Origin: CAWFMO01 sp963817065
Lineage (GTDB): Bacteria; Actinomycetota; Thermoleophilia; Solirubrobacterales; 70-9
Direction: 5' to 3'
Assembly (NCBI GenBank): GCA_963817065.1
Contig: CAWFMO010000001.1
Location: forward strand, 930,001 to 994,000
DNA length: 64,000 nucleotides
Part shown: one piece after another, positions 49,479 to 57,348 of the stretch
Position numbering within the stretch: the stretch's first letter is position 1
Layout of the letters: each line of letters begins with the position of its first letter
Notes under the pieces: model-generated
What the model saw: only the letters and a program-made list of their open reading frames with translations
Told to the model about the DNA's origin: nothing
Databases searched by the model: none
Program-made: the position numbers and the translations under genes

Positions 49479-50273
49479 TTGAGTAGTAGCCCCGGGACAA
49501 TCCGACTCGCCGTAATCGACGCCGACAGCGGTTTCGTCACGGTGCTCTCGAAGCGGCTCGACAACGCGGGCTGGGAGTACCAGGTGCGCCCCGGCGGGAT
49601 CCCGGTCGAGGAGATCGTCTCGATGAAGCTCAACGCGCTGCTCGTCGACATCTCGGTGCTCGGCCCCGACGGCTGGGACTTTCTCGACAAGATCTGCGGC
49701 GCGGTCCCCGGGCTCGGGGTCATCGTCTGCACGGCTACCTCGACGGTCGCCCAGCGCGTCCGCGGGCTACGGCTCGGCGCTGACGACTGGATCTCGAAGC
49801 CGTGCCACCCCGAGGAGGTGCTGGCGCGAGTCGAGGCCGTCGTCCGCCGCCGCCGCCGCTCCCAGACCCGAGCCGAGAGCGGCCCGATGGTCACCGGCGA
49901 GCTCGAGATCCGCCACGACCAGTACCAGGCATTCGTCAGCGGCCGCAGCGTCGGCATGACGCGGCGCGAGTTCGAGCTCCTGCAGCTGCTCGCCGACGCG
50001 CCCGGGCAGGTGATCGAGCGCGAGGAGATCTACCAGAAGGTCTGGGGCTACGCGATGGCCCACGGAGACCGCTCGGTCGACGTCTTCGTGCGCAAGCTGC
50101 GCCAGAAGCTCCAGCGCCACTCCGGCAGCTGGACGTACATCCACACGCATTTCGGGATCGGCTACCGATTCGATCCCGAACCGGCGGGGGGCGAGGACGC
50201 GGGCGTCCCCTCCGCGCCGGGCCAGCCGGCGGAGCTCGAGCCTGATGTCGCCGCCGAGCGGCAATCCGCCTGA
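49479..50273 (+). CDS. PhoB/PhoP-like OmpR-family response regulator
   Basis: The 264-residue regulator has a full receiver domain (VIDAD acidic pair, phospho-acceptor Asp in ALLVDISVLGPDGW, Thr in CTATS, Lys in ISKPCHP) and a winged-helix output domain (MTRREFELLQLLADAPGQVIEREEIYQKVWG.. DRSVDVFVRKLRQKL.. HFGIGYRFDPE). TTG 49479 with GGAG at 49471-49474 is preferred to the upstream GTG at 49338, whose extra residues overlap the PHO box and do not look coding. It sits at the head of the pst-pho-ppk cluster, so it is probably the phosphate regulator. No partner histidine kinase is encoded in this window. Confidence 0.88.
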   Translation: MSSSPGTIRLAVIDADSGFVTVLSKRLDNAGWEYQVRPGGIPVEEIVSMKLNALLVDISVLGPDGWDFLDKICGAVPGLGVIVCTATSTVAQRVRGLRLGADDWISKPCHPEEVLARVEAVVRRRRRSQTRAESGPMVTGELEIRHDQYQAFVSGRSVGMTRREFELLQLLADAPGQVIEREEIYQKVWGYAMAHGDRSVDVFVRKLRQKLQRHSGSWTYIHTHFGIGYRFDPEPAGGEDAGVPSAPGQPAELEPDVAAERQSA

Positions 50274-50317
50274 GTTCACACCGCGTTTACGCGAAGTTCA
50301 CGCGAACGTAACCAGTT
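50274..50317 (+). promoter_or_regulatory. PHO box of four 11-nt units upstream of the orphan winged-helix gene
   Basis: Contiguous units GTTCACACCGC, GTTTACGCGAA, GTTCACGCGAA and CGTAACCAGTT begin right after the response-regulator stop. The first three carry the GTTCAC-type core of Streptomyces PhoP-binding repeats. A candidate -10, CTAAAT (50334-50339), lies 16 nt further on, which would place the start of transcription at or next to ATG 50348. Confidence 0.8.
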
Positions 50318-50347
50318 GGCCGCGGCGAGACGGCTAAATGGAAGCCG

Positions 50348-50656
50348 ATGGCCGAGAACGGCACAGCGCGGCTCGAGGTTCGGCCCACCGACCACGCGGC
50401 ATTCGTCGACGGCCGCCCCCTGACGCTGACCGTGCGCGAGCTCGAAGTGCTCATTGAGCTCGCCCAGAATCCGGAGCGCGTCCTGACCCGCGAGGAGCTC
50501 TGCGCACGGGTCTGGAAGCGCGCCTACATCAAGAGCGACCGCTCTGTCGACGTTTACGTCGGTCGGCTGCGGGCGAAGCTCGAGCGCGCCCTCCCCGGAC
50601 ACGCCTACATCCATACCCACACCGGGATCGGCTACCGCTTCTCGCCCGACGGGTGA
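50348..50656 (+). CDS. Stand-alone winged-helix DNA-binding protein (OmpR-type output domain without receiver)
   Basis: The 102-residue protein is only a Trans_reg_C domain: LTLTVRELEVLIELAQNPERVLTREELCARVWKR.. SDRSVDVYVGRLRAKLERA.. YIHTHTGIGYRFSPDG. The last wing is nearly the same as in the adjacent response regulator (YIHTHFGIGYRF), so it may recognise the same repeats. Without a receiver it cannot be switched by phosphorylation and may compete with or assist the full regulator. It lies between two PHO boxes, and its mRNA may be leaderless. Confidence 0.85.
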   Translation: MAENGTARLEVRPTDHAAFVDGRPLTLTVRELEVLIELAQNPERVLTREELCARVWKRAYIKSDRSVDVYVGRLRAKLERALPGHAYIHTHTGIGYRFSPDG

Positions 50657-50677
50657 GCGCGGGCTCCATCGCGGCGC

Positions 50678-50721
50678 GTTCACATCCTTTTCACAACGCG
50701 GCCACAGCTGCGTAACAAACT
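50678..50721 (+). promoter_or_regulatory. PHO box of four 11-nt units upstream of pstS
   Basis: Contiguous units GTTCACATCCT, TTTCACAACGC, GGCCACAGCTG and CGTAACAAACT. The last unit again starts CGTAAC, as in the box at 50274. It ends 57 bp before the pstS ATG, which has a good ribosome site AAAGGAG (50765-50771). It probably drives pstSCAB-phoU under phosphate limitation. Confidence 0.8.
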
Positions 50722-50778
50722 CGCTCCCGCCCGCTGCGAGGCTGCCGCCGATACCAACTACTCAAAGGAGAAACGCGC

Positions 50779-51762
50779 ATGTCAAGCAAGAGGTGGCTCG
50801 TCCTGACGGCTACCGGTGTCCTCGCCCTCGGGGTCGTCGCCTGCGGCGATGACGACGACGGTGGCGGCGGCGGCGGCGAAGATGTCTCCGGAACGATCAA
50901 CATCGACGGCTCGAGCACGGTCTTCCCGTTCGCGCAGGCCGCGGCCGAGCAATTCGGCGGGGATTCCGACGTCAAGGTCACGGTCGGCGAGTCCGGGACC
51001 GGCGGCGGCTTCGAGAAGTTCTGTGCCGGCGAGACCGACATCTCCACCGCTTCGCGACCGATCGAGCAGGAAGAGATCGACCTCTGCGCGAAGAACGGAA
51101 TCAGCTACGAAGAGCTCCAGGTCGCCTCAGACGGGATCGCCGTCGTAACCAACCCGGCGATCGAGGTCAGCTGCCTGAAGGCCGACCAGCTGAAGGAGCT
51201 CTGGAACAAGGGCTCGAGCGTTGCGAACCTGAGCGAGCTCGGCACCGACGCCGATACCGGCGAGCCGCTGCCCGACGCGGAGCTCAGCCTCTACGGCCCG
51301 GGCACCGACTCCGGCACCTTCGACTTCTTCACCGAGGAGATCAACGGTGAGGAAGGCGCGAGCCGGACCGATTACCAGCCGTCCGAGGACGACAACGTGC
51401 TCGTCGAGGGCGTCTCCGGAGACGAGGGTGGCCTCGGCTACTTCGGCTTCTCCTACTACGAGCAGAATGCTGACGGGCTCAATCTGGTCAGCGTCGACGG
51501 CGGCGACGGATGCGTCGCTCCGGACACGACGACGATTCAGGACGAGTCGTACTTCCTCTCGCGTCCGCTGTTCATGTATCCGAGCGTGGAGGCCCTGACC
51601 GGTAACCCGGCGGTCGCCTCCTACCTCGAATTCGTCGAGGACAACTACACCGAGATCGCCGAGTCGGCCAACACGGTCCCGATGCCCGAGAGGGCCGCGG
51701 CCGAGAGCAAGGCCAAGCTCGACGCGGCCGTCGGCGGCGGCACGGGTGCCCAGGGCAAGTAG
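50779..51762 (+). CDS. pstS: Phosphate ABC transporter substrate-binding lipoprotein PstS
   Basis: PstS captures phosphate outside the membrane for PstCAB. The 327-residue protein has a lipoprotein signal with lipobox LGVVAC (Cys near residue 22) and an Asp/Gly linker. The binding motifs are INIDGSSTVFPFAQA, VGESGTGGGFEKFCAGETDISTASRPI, SDGIAVVTNP and GPGTDSGTFDFF. The length is normal. The pstC GTG overlaps its last 17 bp. Confidence 0.96.
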   Translation: MSSKRWLVLTATGVLALGVVACGDDDDGGGGGGEDVSGTINIDGSSTVFPFAQAAAEQFGGDSDVKVTVGESGTGGGFEKFCAGETDISTASRPIEQEEIDLCAKNGISYEELQVASDGIAVVTNPAIEVSCLKADQLKELWNKGSSVANLSELGTDADTGEPLPDAELSLYGPGTDSGTFDFFTEEINGEEGASRTDYQPSEDDNVLVEGVSGDEGGLGYFGFSYYEQNADGLNLVSVDGGDGCVAPDTTTIQDESYFLSRPLFMYPSVEALTGNPAVASYLEFVEDNYTEIAESANTVPMPERAAAESKAKLDAAVGGGTGAQGK

Positions 51763-52690
51763 CGCAATCGGCGCGACGCCGGGGGCGGGAGCCCTCGGCG
51801 TCGCCCGTCGTCGCTGGGGCGAGGACGCGATCAAGGTCGCGCTCTTCGCCGCCGCGACGATCTCGGTCCTGACCACGGTCGGGATCATCGTCGCGCTCGT
51901 CAACGAGACCTACAGCTTCTTCAAAGAGGTTGGGATCGGACCTTTCATCACCGACTCCGACTGGACGCCTCTGTTCGCCGATCCGCAATACGGGATCCGC
52001 AAGCTGCTCGTCGGCACCTTCCTGATCACCGGAATCGGGCTCGTGCTCGCGATCCCGATGGGAATCGGCTCGGCGATCTATCTGAGCGAGTACGCGTCGC
52101 CGCGGACGCGCCGGATCATCAAGCCGATCCTCGAGGTCCTGGTCGGCGTTCCGACGATCGTGTTCGGCTACTTCGCGCTCACGTTCGTGACCCCGACAGT
52201 GCTCAACGACTGGCTCGGGGCCGACGTCCAGGTCTTCAACGCGCTCTCGGCGGGGATCGTGATGTCGTTGCTGATCCTGCCCACGATCGCCTCGATATCC
52301 GAGGACGCGATGAGCGCCGTGCCCGGCGGCCTGCGCGAGGGCTCCTACGGGCTCGGGGCCTCGAAGCTCCAGACTTCGACCAGGGTCGTCGTTCCGGCTG
52401 CCCTCTCGGGGATCGTCGCGGCGGTCGTGCTCGGCGCTTCGCGGGCGATCGGCGAGACGATGCTGGTCCTGATCGCCGCCGGCCAGAAACCGTGCGAGGG
52501 CGTCGATCTCAAGGGGCCGTGCGAGACGATCACGACCTTCATGGGGGCGACCGCGAAAGGCGACCTCCCGAACGGCTCGATCGAATACAAGACGATCTTC
52601 GCGGCGGGGGCGACGCTCTTCGTGGTCACCCTCATCTTCAACGCGATCGCGATCCGGTTCGTGCGCAGGTACCGCGAGGTGTACGAGTGA
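51746..52690 (+). CDS. pstC: Phosphate ABC transporter permease PstC
   Basis: The 314-residue permease has six predicted helices, the first at about residues 30-55. The conserved binding-protein-dependent permease loop is at REGSYGLGASKLQTSTRVVVPAALSGI (EAA motif), and VLVGVPTIVFGYFAL and LGASRAIGETMLVLIAAG are typical of PstC. GTG 51746 overlaps pstS by 17 bp. The stop overlaps pstA by 4 bp (GTGA). Confidence 0.95.
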   Translation: MPRASSAIGATPGAGALGVARRRWGEDAIKVALFAAATISVLTTVGIIVALVNETYSFFKEVGIGPFITDSDWTPLFADPQYGIRKLLVGTFLITGIGLVLAIPMGIGSAIYLSEYASPRTRRIIKPILEVLVGVPTIVFGYFALTFVTPTVLNDWLGADVQVFNALSAGIVMSLLILPTIASISEDAMSAVPGGLREGSYGLGASKLQTSTRVVVPAALSGIVAAVVLGASRAIGETMLVLIAAGQKPCEGVDLKGPCETITTFMGATAKGDLPNGSIEYKTIFAAGATLFVVTLIFNAIAIRFVRRYREVYE

Positions 52691-53583
52691 CCCCGGGCGC
52701 CGACGCCGCACTCTCGCGGCAGATCCGGCCGCCCGACCGCTCGACGCGGACCAAGGAGTTCGTCTTCAGGGCGACCCTCTTCGCGTGCCTCGGGGCGGGC
52801 CTGATCGGGCTCGCGGCGCTCGTCGTCCAGGTCGTCACCGACGGGATCGGCTCCTTGAGCCTCAGCTTCATCCAGGACTTCCCGTCCTCGAACCCCGAGA
52901 CGGCCGGGATCCAGCCGGCGATCTGGGGCACGCTGCTGACGATGCTCGTCTGCGCGGCGTTCATCATCCCGGTCGGGGTCGCGAGCGCGGTCTACCTCGA
53001 GGAATACGCCGACCGCGATAAGTGGTGGAACCGAGCGATCGAGCTCAACATCCAGAACCTCGCCGCGGTCCCTTCGATCATCTACGGGATCCTCGGGCTC
53101 GCGTTCCTGGTCCGCGGGCCGCTTGACCTCGGACGGGTCGTGCTGGCCGGCGGCCTGACCCTCGGGCTGCTCGTGTTGCCGGTCGTGATCATCGCCGGCC
53201 GCGAGGCGATCCGCGCCGTCCCGCCCTCGATCCGCGAGGGCTCGATGGCGCTCGGCGCGACCCAGTGGCAGACGATCTGGAAGCAGGTCCTGCCGGCGTC
53301 GATTCCCGGGATCGCGACCGGGACGATTCTCGCCCTCTCGCGCGCGATCGGCGAGACCGCGCCGCTGATCTTCGTCGGCGCGGCGGTCTTCGTCTCCTTC
53401 AACCCCAGCGGCCTCAACAGCGAGTTCACGACGCTGCCGCTGCAGATCTTCAACTGGATCTCACAGCCCCAGGACGAGTTCAAGCTGCGTGCCGCGGCCG
53501 CGATTCTGGTCCTGCTGGCGATGCTGCTGGTGATGAATGCGCTCGCCATCTGGCTGCGTAACCGATACGAGAAGAAGTGGTGA
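52687..53583 (+). CDS. pstA: Phosphate ABC transporter permease PstA
   Basis: The 298-residue permease has helices matching PstC and the EAA loop REGSMALGATQWQTIWKQVLPASIPGIATG, followed by ALSRAIGETAPLIFVGAAVFV. The IWGTLLTMLVCAAFIIPVGVASAVYLEEYA segment is typical of PstA. GTG 52687 is coupled to the pstC stop. Confidence 0.95.
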   Translation: MTPGADAALSRQIRPPDRSTRTKEFVFRATLFACLGAGLIGLAALVVQVVTDGIGSLSLSFIQDFPSSNPETAGIQPAIWGTLLTMLVCAAFIIPVGVASAVYLEEYADRDKWWNRAIELNIQNLAAVPSIIYGILGLAFLVRGPLDLGRVVLAGGLTLGLLVLPVVIIAGREAIRAVPPSIREGSMALGATQWQTIWKQVLPASIPGIATGTILALSRAIGETAPLIFVGAAVFVSFNPSGLNSEFTTLPLQIFNWISQPQDEFKLRAAAAILVLLAMLLVMNALAIWLRNRYEKKW

Positions 53584-53607
53584 CCGAAAGCATGGGAAGG
53601 ACGACTA

Positions 53608-54477
53608 ATGTTGGGAAAAGTGGCTGAGCGGGTCGAGTCGCGCTTCGACCTGGCGGACGCCGTCAAGGAGCGTGAACGTCAGCGAAAGAAGCGGAGCGGC
53701 ACGGCGGCGATCTTCGACATCCAGAACCTGAACGTCTTCTATGACGGAAACCAGGCTGTCGCCGACGTCAACCTCGACATCGCCGAGAACGAGATCACGG
53801 CTCTGATCGGCCCTTCGGGCTGCGGCAAGAGCACCCTGATCCGCTGCCTCAACCGGATGAACGACCTGATCCCGGCCGCGGAGGTCACCGGCCAGGTGAT
53901 CTACCACGGCCAGGACCTGAACGGGCCCGAGGTCGACGCGGTCGAGGTCCGCAAGCGGATCGGGATGGTGTTCCAGAAGCCGAACCCGTTCCCGAAGTCG
54001 ATCTTCGACAACATCGCCTTCGGGCCTCGGATCCTTGGGCTGGAGAACGTCGAGGAGCGGGTCGAGACCGCGCTCAAGCGCTCGGCGCTCTGGGACGAGG
54101 TCAAGGACCGGCTCGAGAGCAACGCGTTCGGGATGTCGGGCGGCCAGCAGCAGCGGCTCTGCATCGCTCGGGCGCTGGCGGTCGATCCCGACGTGATCCT
54201 GATGGACGAGCCGTGCTCCGCGCTCGACCCGATCTCGACCGGAAAGATCGAGGACCTGATGATGGAGCTGAAGGAGAACTACTCGATCGTGATCGTCACC
54301 CACAACATGCAGCAGGCGGCGCGCGTCTCCGACATGACCGCGTTCCTGATCGTCGAGCTCGACTCGACCGAGACGAACCGCATGGGCCGGGTGGTCGAGT
54401 TCGACAAGACCGACAAGATCTTCACCAACCCCTCCGACCAGCGGACCGAGGACTACGTCTCCGGGAAGGTCGGCTGA
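53608..54477 (+). CDS. pstB: Phosphate ABC transporter ATPase PstB
   Basis: The 289-residue ATPase has Walker A IGPSGCGKST, FQKPNPFPKSIFDNIAFGPR (the PstB-specific Q-loop region), the signature MSGGQQQRLCIARA, Walker B VILMDEPCSALDP and the H-loop VTHNMQQAARVSD. An N-terminal extension of about 35 residues precedes the domain compared with E. coli PstB. The phoU ATG shares one base with its stop. Confidence 0.97.
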   Translation: MLGKVAERVESRFDLADAVKERERQRKKRSGTAAIFDIQNLNVFYDGNQAVADVNLDIAENEITALIGPSGCGKSTLIRCLNRMNDLIPAAEVTGQVIYHGQDLNGPEVDAVEVRKRIGMVFQKPNPFPKSIFDNIAFGPRILGLENVEERVETALKRSALWDEVKDRLESNAFGMSGGQQQRLCIARALAVDPDVILMDEPCSALDPISTGKIEDLMMELKENYSIVIVTHNMQQAARVSDMTAFLIVELDSTETNRMGRVVEFDKTDKIFTNPSDQRTEDYVSGKVG

Positions 54478-55178
54478 TGGCCGAGAAGACGCGGATCCAG
54501 TACCAGGAGGAGCTCGAGAGCCTCGAGCGCCGGGCGCTCAACGGGCTCGAGCTCGTGGCCGGCCAGATCGACCGCACGCTCGAGGCGGTCGAGCAGCAGG
54601 ACATCGAGCTCGCCGGGCAGGTCGTCGCCGACGACGATCGCATCGACGGCCGCTACCTCGAGGTCCACCAGGAGATCCTGACGCTGCTCGCGACCCAGGC
54701 GCCGGTCGCGACCGACCTGAGGTTGATCTCTGCGCTGCTCCACGTCATGCACTCGATCGAGCGGATGGGCGACCAGTGCGTGAACATCGCCAAGGTGATT
54801 CCGCTGACCGGGCACGACGCGCCGCAGCGCAGCGACATGGTCGAGCGAATCGTGCGGATGGGCAAGCAGGCGCGCTCGATGGCCTCACAGGCCGAGAAGG
54901 CGTTCCTCGCCCGCGACGTCGACCTCGCCAAGGACCTGGTTCGCCAAGACGACCTGATCGACGACCTCAACAAGGAGTGCTTCGCTCTCGCGGTCGAGGT
55001 CGGCGAGGACAAGGACATCCGCGAGTGGGCGATGACGATGATGCTCGTCGCCCGGGCGCTCGAGCGGATCGGCGACAACGCGGTCGATATCGGCGAGCAG
55101 GTCGCGTTCGTCGTCACCGGGCTGTTCCAGGAGTTCGAAGACGCGTCGCACCCCGAGCCTGTCCCGCCTTCCACGTAG
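54477..55178 (+). CDS. phoU: Phosphate signalling protein PhoU
   Basis: The 233-residue all-helical protein has two three-helix PhoU repeats. The metal/motif lines are DDRIDGRYLEVHQEILTLLATQAPVATDLRLI and LARALERIGDNAVDIGEQVAFVVTG (here VARALERIGDNAVDIGE). PhoU links Pst flux to the Pho regulators and restrains uptake. Its usual kinase partner, PhoR, is not encoded in this window. It is translationally coupled to pstB. Confidence 0.95.
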   Translation: MAEKTRIQYQEELESLERRALNGLELVAGQIDRTLEAVEQQDIELAGQVVADDDRIDGRYLEVHQEILTLLATQAPVATDLRLISALLHVMHSIERMGDQCVNIAKVIPLTGHDAPQRSDMVERIVRMGKQARSMASQAEKAFLARDVDLAKDLVRQDDLIDDLNKECFALAVEVGEDKDIREWAMTMMLVARALERIGDNAVDIGEQVAFVVTGLFQEFEDASHPEPVPPST

Positions 55179-55183
55179 CATCG

Positions 55184-56096
55184 GTGGCGGTGCTGTACGC
55201 CGCCATCGACATCGGATCGAACACCACCCGCCTGCTCGTCGCCGAGCCCAAGGACGGCCAGCTGAAGAAGGCGATGGAGCAGCGCGCCTACACGCGGATC
55301 GGCAAGGGCGCGAGCAAGAAGGGCAAGATCGCCGCAGGAGAAGATCGACGAGGTCGCAGACGTCGTAAAAACACAAGTTCGACTTGCAAGGGAGCTCGGC
55401 GCCGAGGTGATCCGCCCGGTCGCGACCGCCGCGATCCGCGAGGCGAAGAACCGCAAGGAGATCGTCAAGGAGATCTCGAAGGTGGCCGGGGTCGACGTCG
55501 AAGTCCTGAGTGAGGAGGAGGAGGGGCGGCTCGCGTTCATCGGCGCGACAAAGGCGCTCGGCCACCCGGTCGAAGGCGAGATCGCGGTCGTCGACGTCGG
55601 CGGCGGCTCCTCGGAGGTCATCTTCGGCAGCGTCGAGGGGGGTGTCAGCAAGGTGCACTCGTTCAAGATCGGATCGGGCGCGCTGGCCGAGGACTATCTC
55701 TCCAACGATCCGCCCTCGGCCTCCGAGATCCGCGCGGTGCGCGAGCGGATCGACGACTTCTTCAAGGACATCGAGCTGCCCGAGCCCGACCAGGCGGTCG
55801 CGGTCGGCGGCAGCGCGACCTCGATGCGGACCCTGGTCGGGGTTCTGCTCGAGTACGAGACGCTCGAGCGCGGGATTAGGGTGCTGGTTGCCGATCCGAT
55901 CGCCGATGTCGCGCGCCGCTTCGAGCTCGACGAGCGGCGGGTCAAGATCCTCCCGACCGGCGTTCTGCTGCTCGAGAAGATCTCCGAGAAGCTCGGCCAG
56001 CCGCTGCAGATCGGCAAGGGTGGGCTGCGCGAGGGCGTGATCCTCGAGATGCTGAACGGCGACAAGAACGGCTCGAAGGAGATCCTGGCGGCCTAG
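55184..56096 (+). CDS. ppx: Exopolyphosphatase / Ppx-GppA family (single frameshift)
   Basis: GTG 55184 or 55190 opens LYAAIDIGSNTTRLLVAE, the ASKHA phosphate-1 motif. A single-base gain near 55337-55345 (GCAGGAGAAG) breaks the frame. In the next frame EKIDEVADVVKTQVRLAREL and RPVATAAIREAKNRKE follow, then the phosphate-2 motif IAVVDVGGGSSEVIFG and AVAVGGSATSMRTL. Restored length is about 303 residues, the short one-module Ppx type of actinobacteria. It degrades polyphosphate or hydrolyses pppGpp. It follows phoU by 5 bp and precedes two CHAD genes and ppk1, so it belongs to the polyphosphate unit. Confidence 0.88.
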
Positions 56097-56121
56097 GCGC
56101 CGCCGATAGCCTTCGCCGCTG

Positions 56122-56592
56122 ATGGCGAAGGCCCGCGAAATAGAGCTCAACGCCGAGGAGAGCTACGCCGAGGCCGCGGCGAGGACGATCGGTATTCGCG
56201 CCGAGGAGCTGGTCGAGAACTCCGAGGCAGTCCTCGACACCACGGACATCGAGCGCCTCCACGACATGCGGGTCGCGACGCGCCGGCTGCGGGCGGCGCT
56301 CGAGGTCTTCGAGCCCTGCTTCCCGCGCAAGCAGTTCAAGCGCGCGCTGCGCGAAGTCAAGGACCTCGCCGACGCGCTCGGCGAGCGCCGCGACCGCGAC
56401 GTCGCGATCAAGGCGATGCGGGCGTTCGGCGCCGAGATGCCGAGCGCCGACCAAAAGGGGATCTCGGCGCTGGTCGAACGGCTCGCGGTCGAGCAGCGCG
56501 AGGCAAACGAGGCCCTGGCGCCGGTCGTCGCGCCGGAGCGGGTCGATGCGCTTCGGGCAAGGCTCGAGGCGCTGACCGGTGAGCCCGAGTGA
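56122..56592 (+). CDS. CHAD-domain protein, N-terminal half
   Basis: This 156-residue helical protein matches the first four-helix bundle of a CHAD domain: the LHDMRVATRRLRAALEVF motif (HxxRxxxRRxR) with the basic patch that binds polyphosphate, then VKDLADALGERRDRDVAIKAM. A complete CHAD domain is about 250-300 residues with two such bundles, so the second bundle is encoded by the next gene. The end overlaps the next start by 4 bp (GTGA). Confidence 0.85.
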   Translation: MAKAREIELNAEESYAEAAARTIGIRAEELVENSEAVLDTTDIERLHDMRVATRRLRAALEVFEPCFPRKQFKRALREVKDLADALGERRDRDVAIKAMRAFGAEMPSADQKGISALVERLAVEQREANEALAPVVAPERVDALRARLEALTGEPE

Positions 56593-57272
56593 AGGCGCGC
56601 TCGGTCAAGAAGCTCGACCCGACGGCGCGGCTGGACGAGAACGCGGCCCGGATCGTCCGCGTCCGGCTCGCGGAGATGCTCGGCTTCACCAAGAAGGCCC
56701 GGCGCCCGAAGGCGACCAAGGCCCAGCACGACATGCGGATCGCCGCGAAGCGGCTGCGCTACGTGCTCGAGGTGACCGACTTCTGCTTCGGGCGCCCGGC
56801 GCAGATCGGACGCCGCCGCGCCCGCGATCTCCAAGACATCCTCGGCGAGATCCACGACTGCGACGTGATGCTGCCGCGGGTGCTCGAGCAGCTCGAGAAG
56901 ACCCGCGACGCCGACGCCGCCGAGGTCGTCGCGCTCGCGGGCGACGCGCCCGACCTCGAGCCGGGGATCGCCGCCCAGGCGCCGCACCGGACCGCCTACC
57001 GCGGGCTCGACGTGCTCGCGGTCTATCTGCGCTCGCGCCGCGAGCTGCTCTTCTCGCGCTTCATCGCCACCCTCGATCGGCTCGAGGGGGACGGCACCTG
57101 GCTGCGGCTCGAGCGCGCGGCGGATTCGGTGCTCGAGCGCGCCGCGTTGCGGCGCGAGGAGGAACGGGCCGCTGAAGCCGAGCGCCAGAGGCTCGAGGCC
57201 CAGCGGTTGGAGGCCGAAAGACCGCCGGCGGACCCGCCGCCCGCGGATCCACGACCTGGGGCAACCATCTGA
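56589..57272 (+). CDS. CHAD-domain protein, C-terminal half with basic/acidic coiled tail
   Basis: This 227-residue protein supplies the second CHAD bundle: QHDMRIAAKRLRYVLEVTDF and RARDLQDILGEIHDCDVMLPRVLEQL. The last 50 residues form a Glu/Arg-rich helix and a Pro-rich end (PPADPPPADPRP). Coupled translation with the first half suggests that the two subunits assemble into one polyphosphate-binding surface, next to ppx and ppk1. Confidence 0.85.
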   Translation: MKARSVKKLDPTARLDENAARIVRVRLAEMLGFTKKARRPKATKAQHDMRIAAKRLRYVLEVTDFCFGRPAQIGRRRARDLQDILGEIHDCDVMLPRVLEQLEKTRDADAAEVVALAGDAPDLEPGIAAQAPHRTAYRGLDVLAVYLRSRRELLFSRFIATLDRLEGDGTWLRLERAADSVLERAALRREEERAAEAERQRLEAQRLEAERPPADPPPADPRPGATI

Positions 57273-57348
57273 CGCTTGCGTTTCATCGGCTCGCGAGGGC
57301 GCCGCTAACCTTGATCGGGCGCTCGGTGGGGGCGCAGGGTCACCGCCG

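Noticed and set aside
56589..57272. Second CHAD gene as a frameshifted continuation of the first
   Set aside because: The first gene ends with a GTGA overlap of the kind seen at many real junctions here, and no coding signal is lost between the halves.
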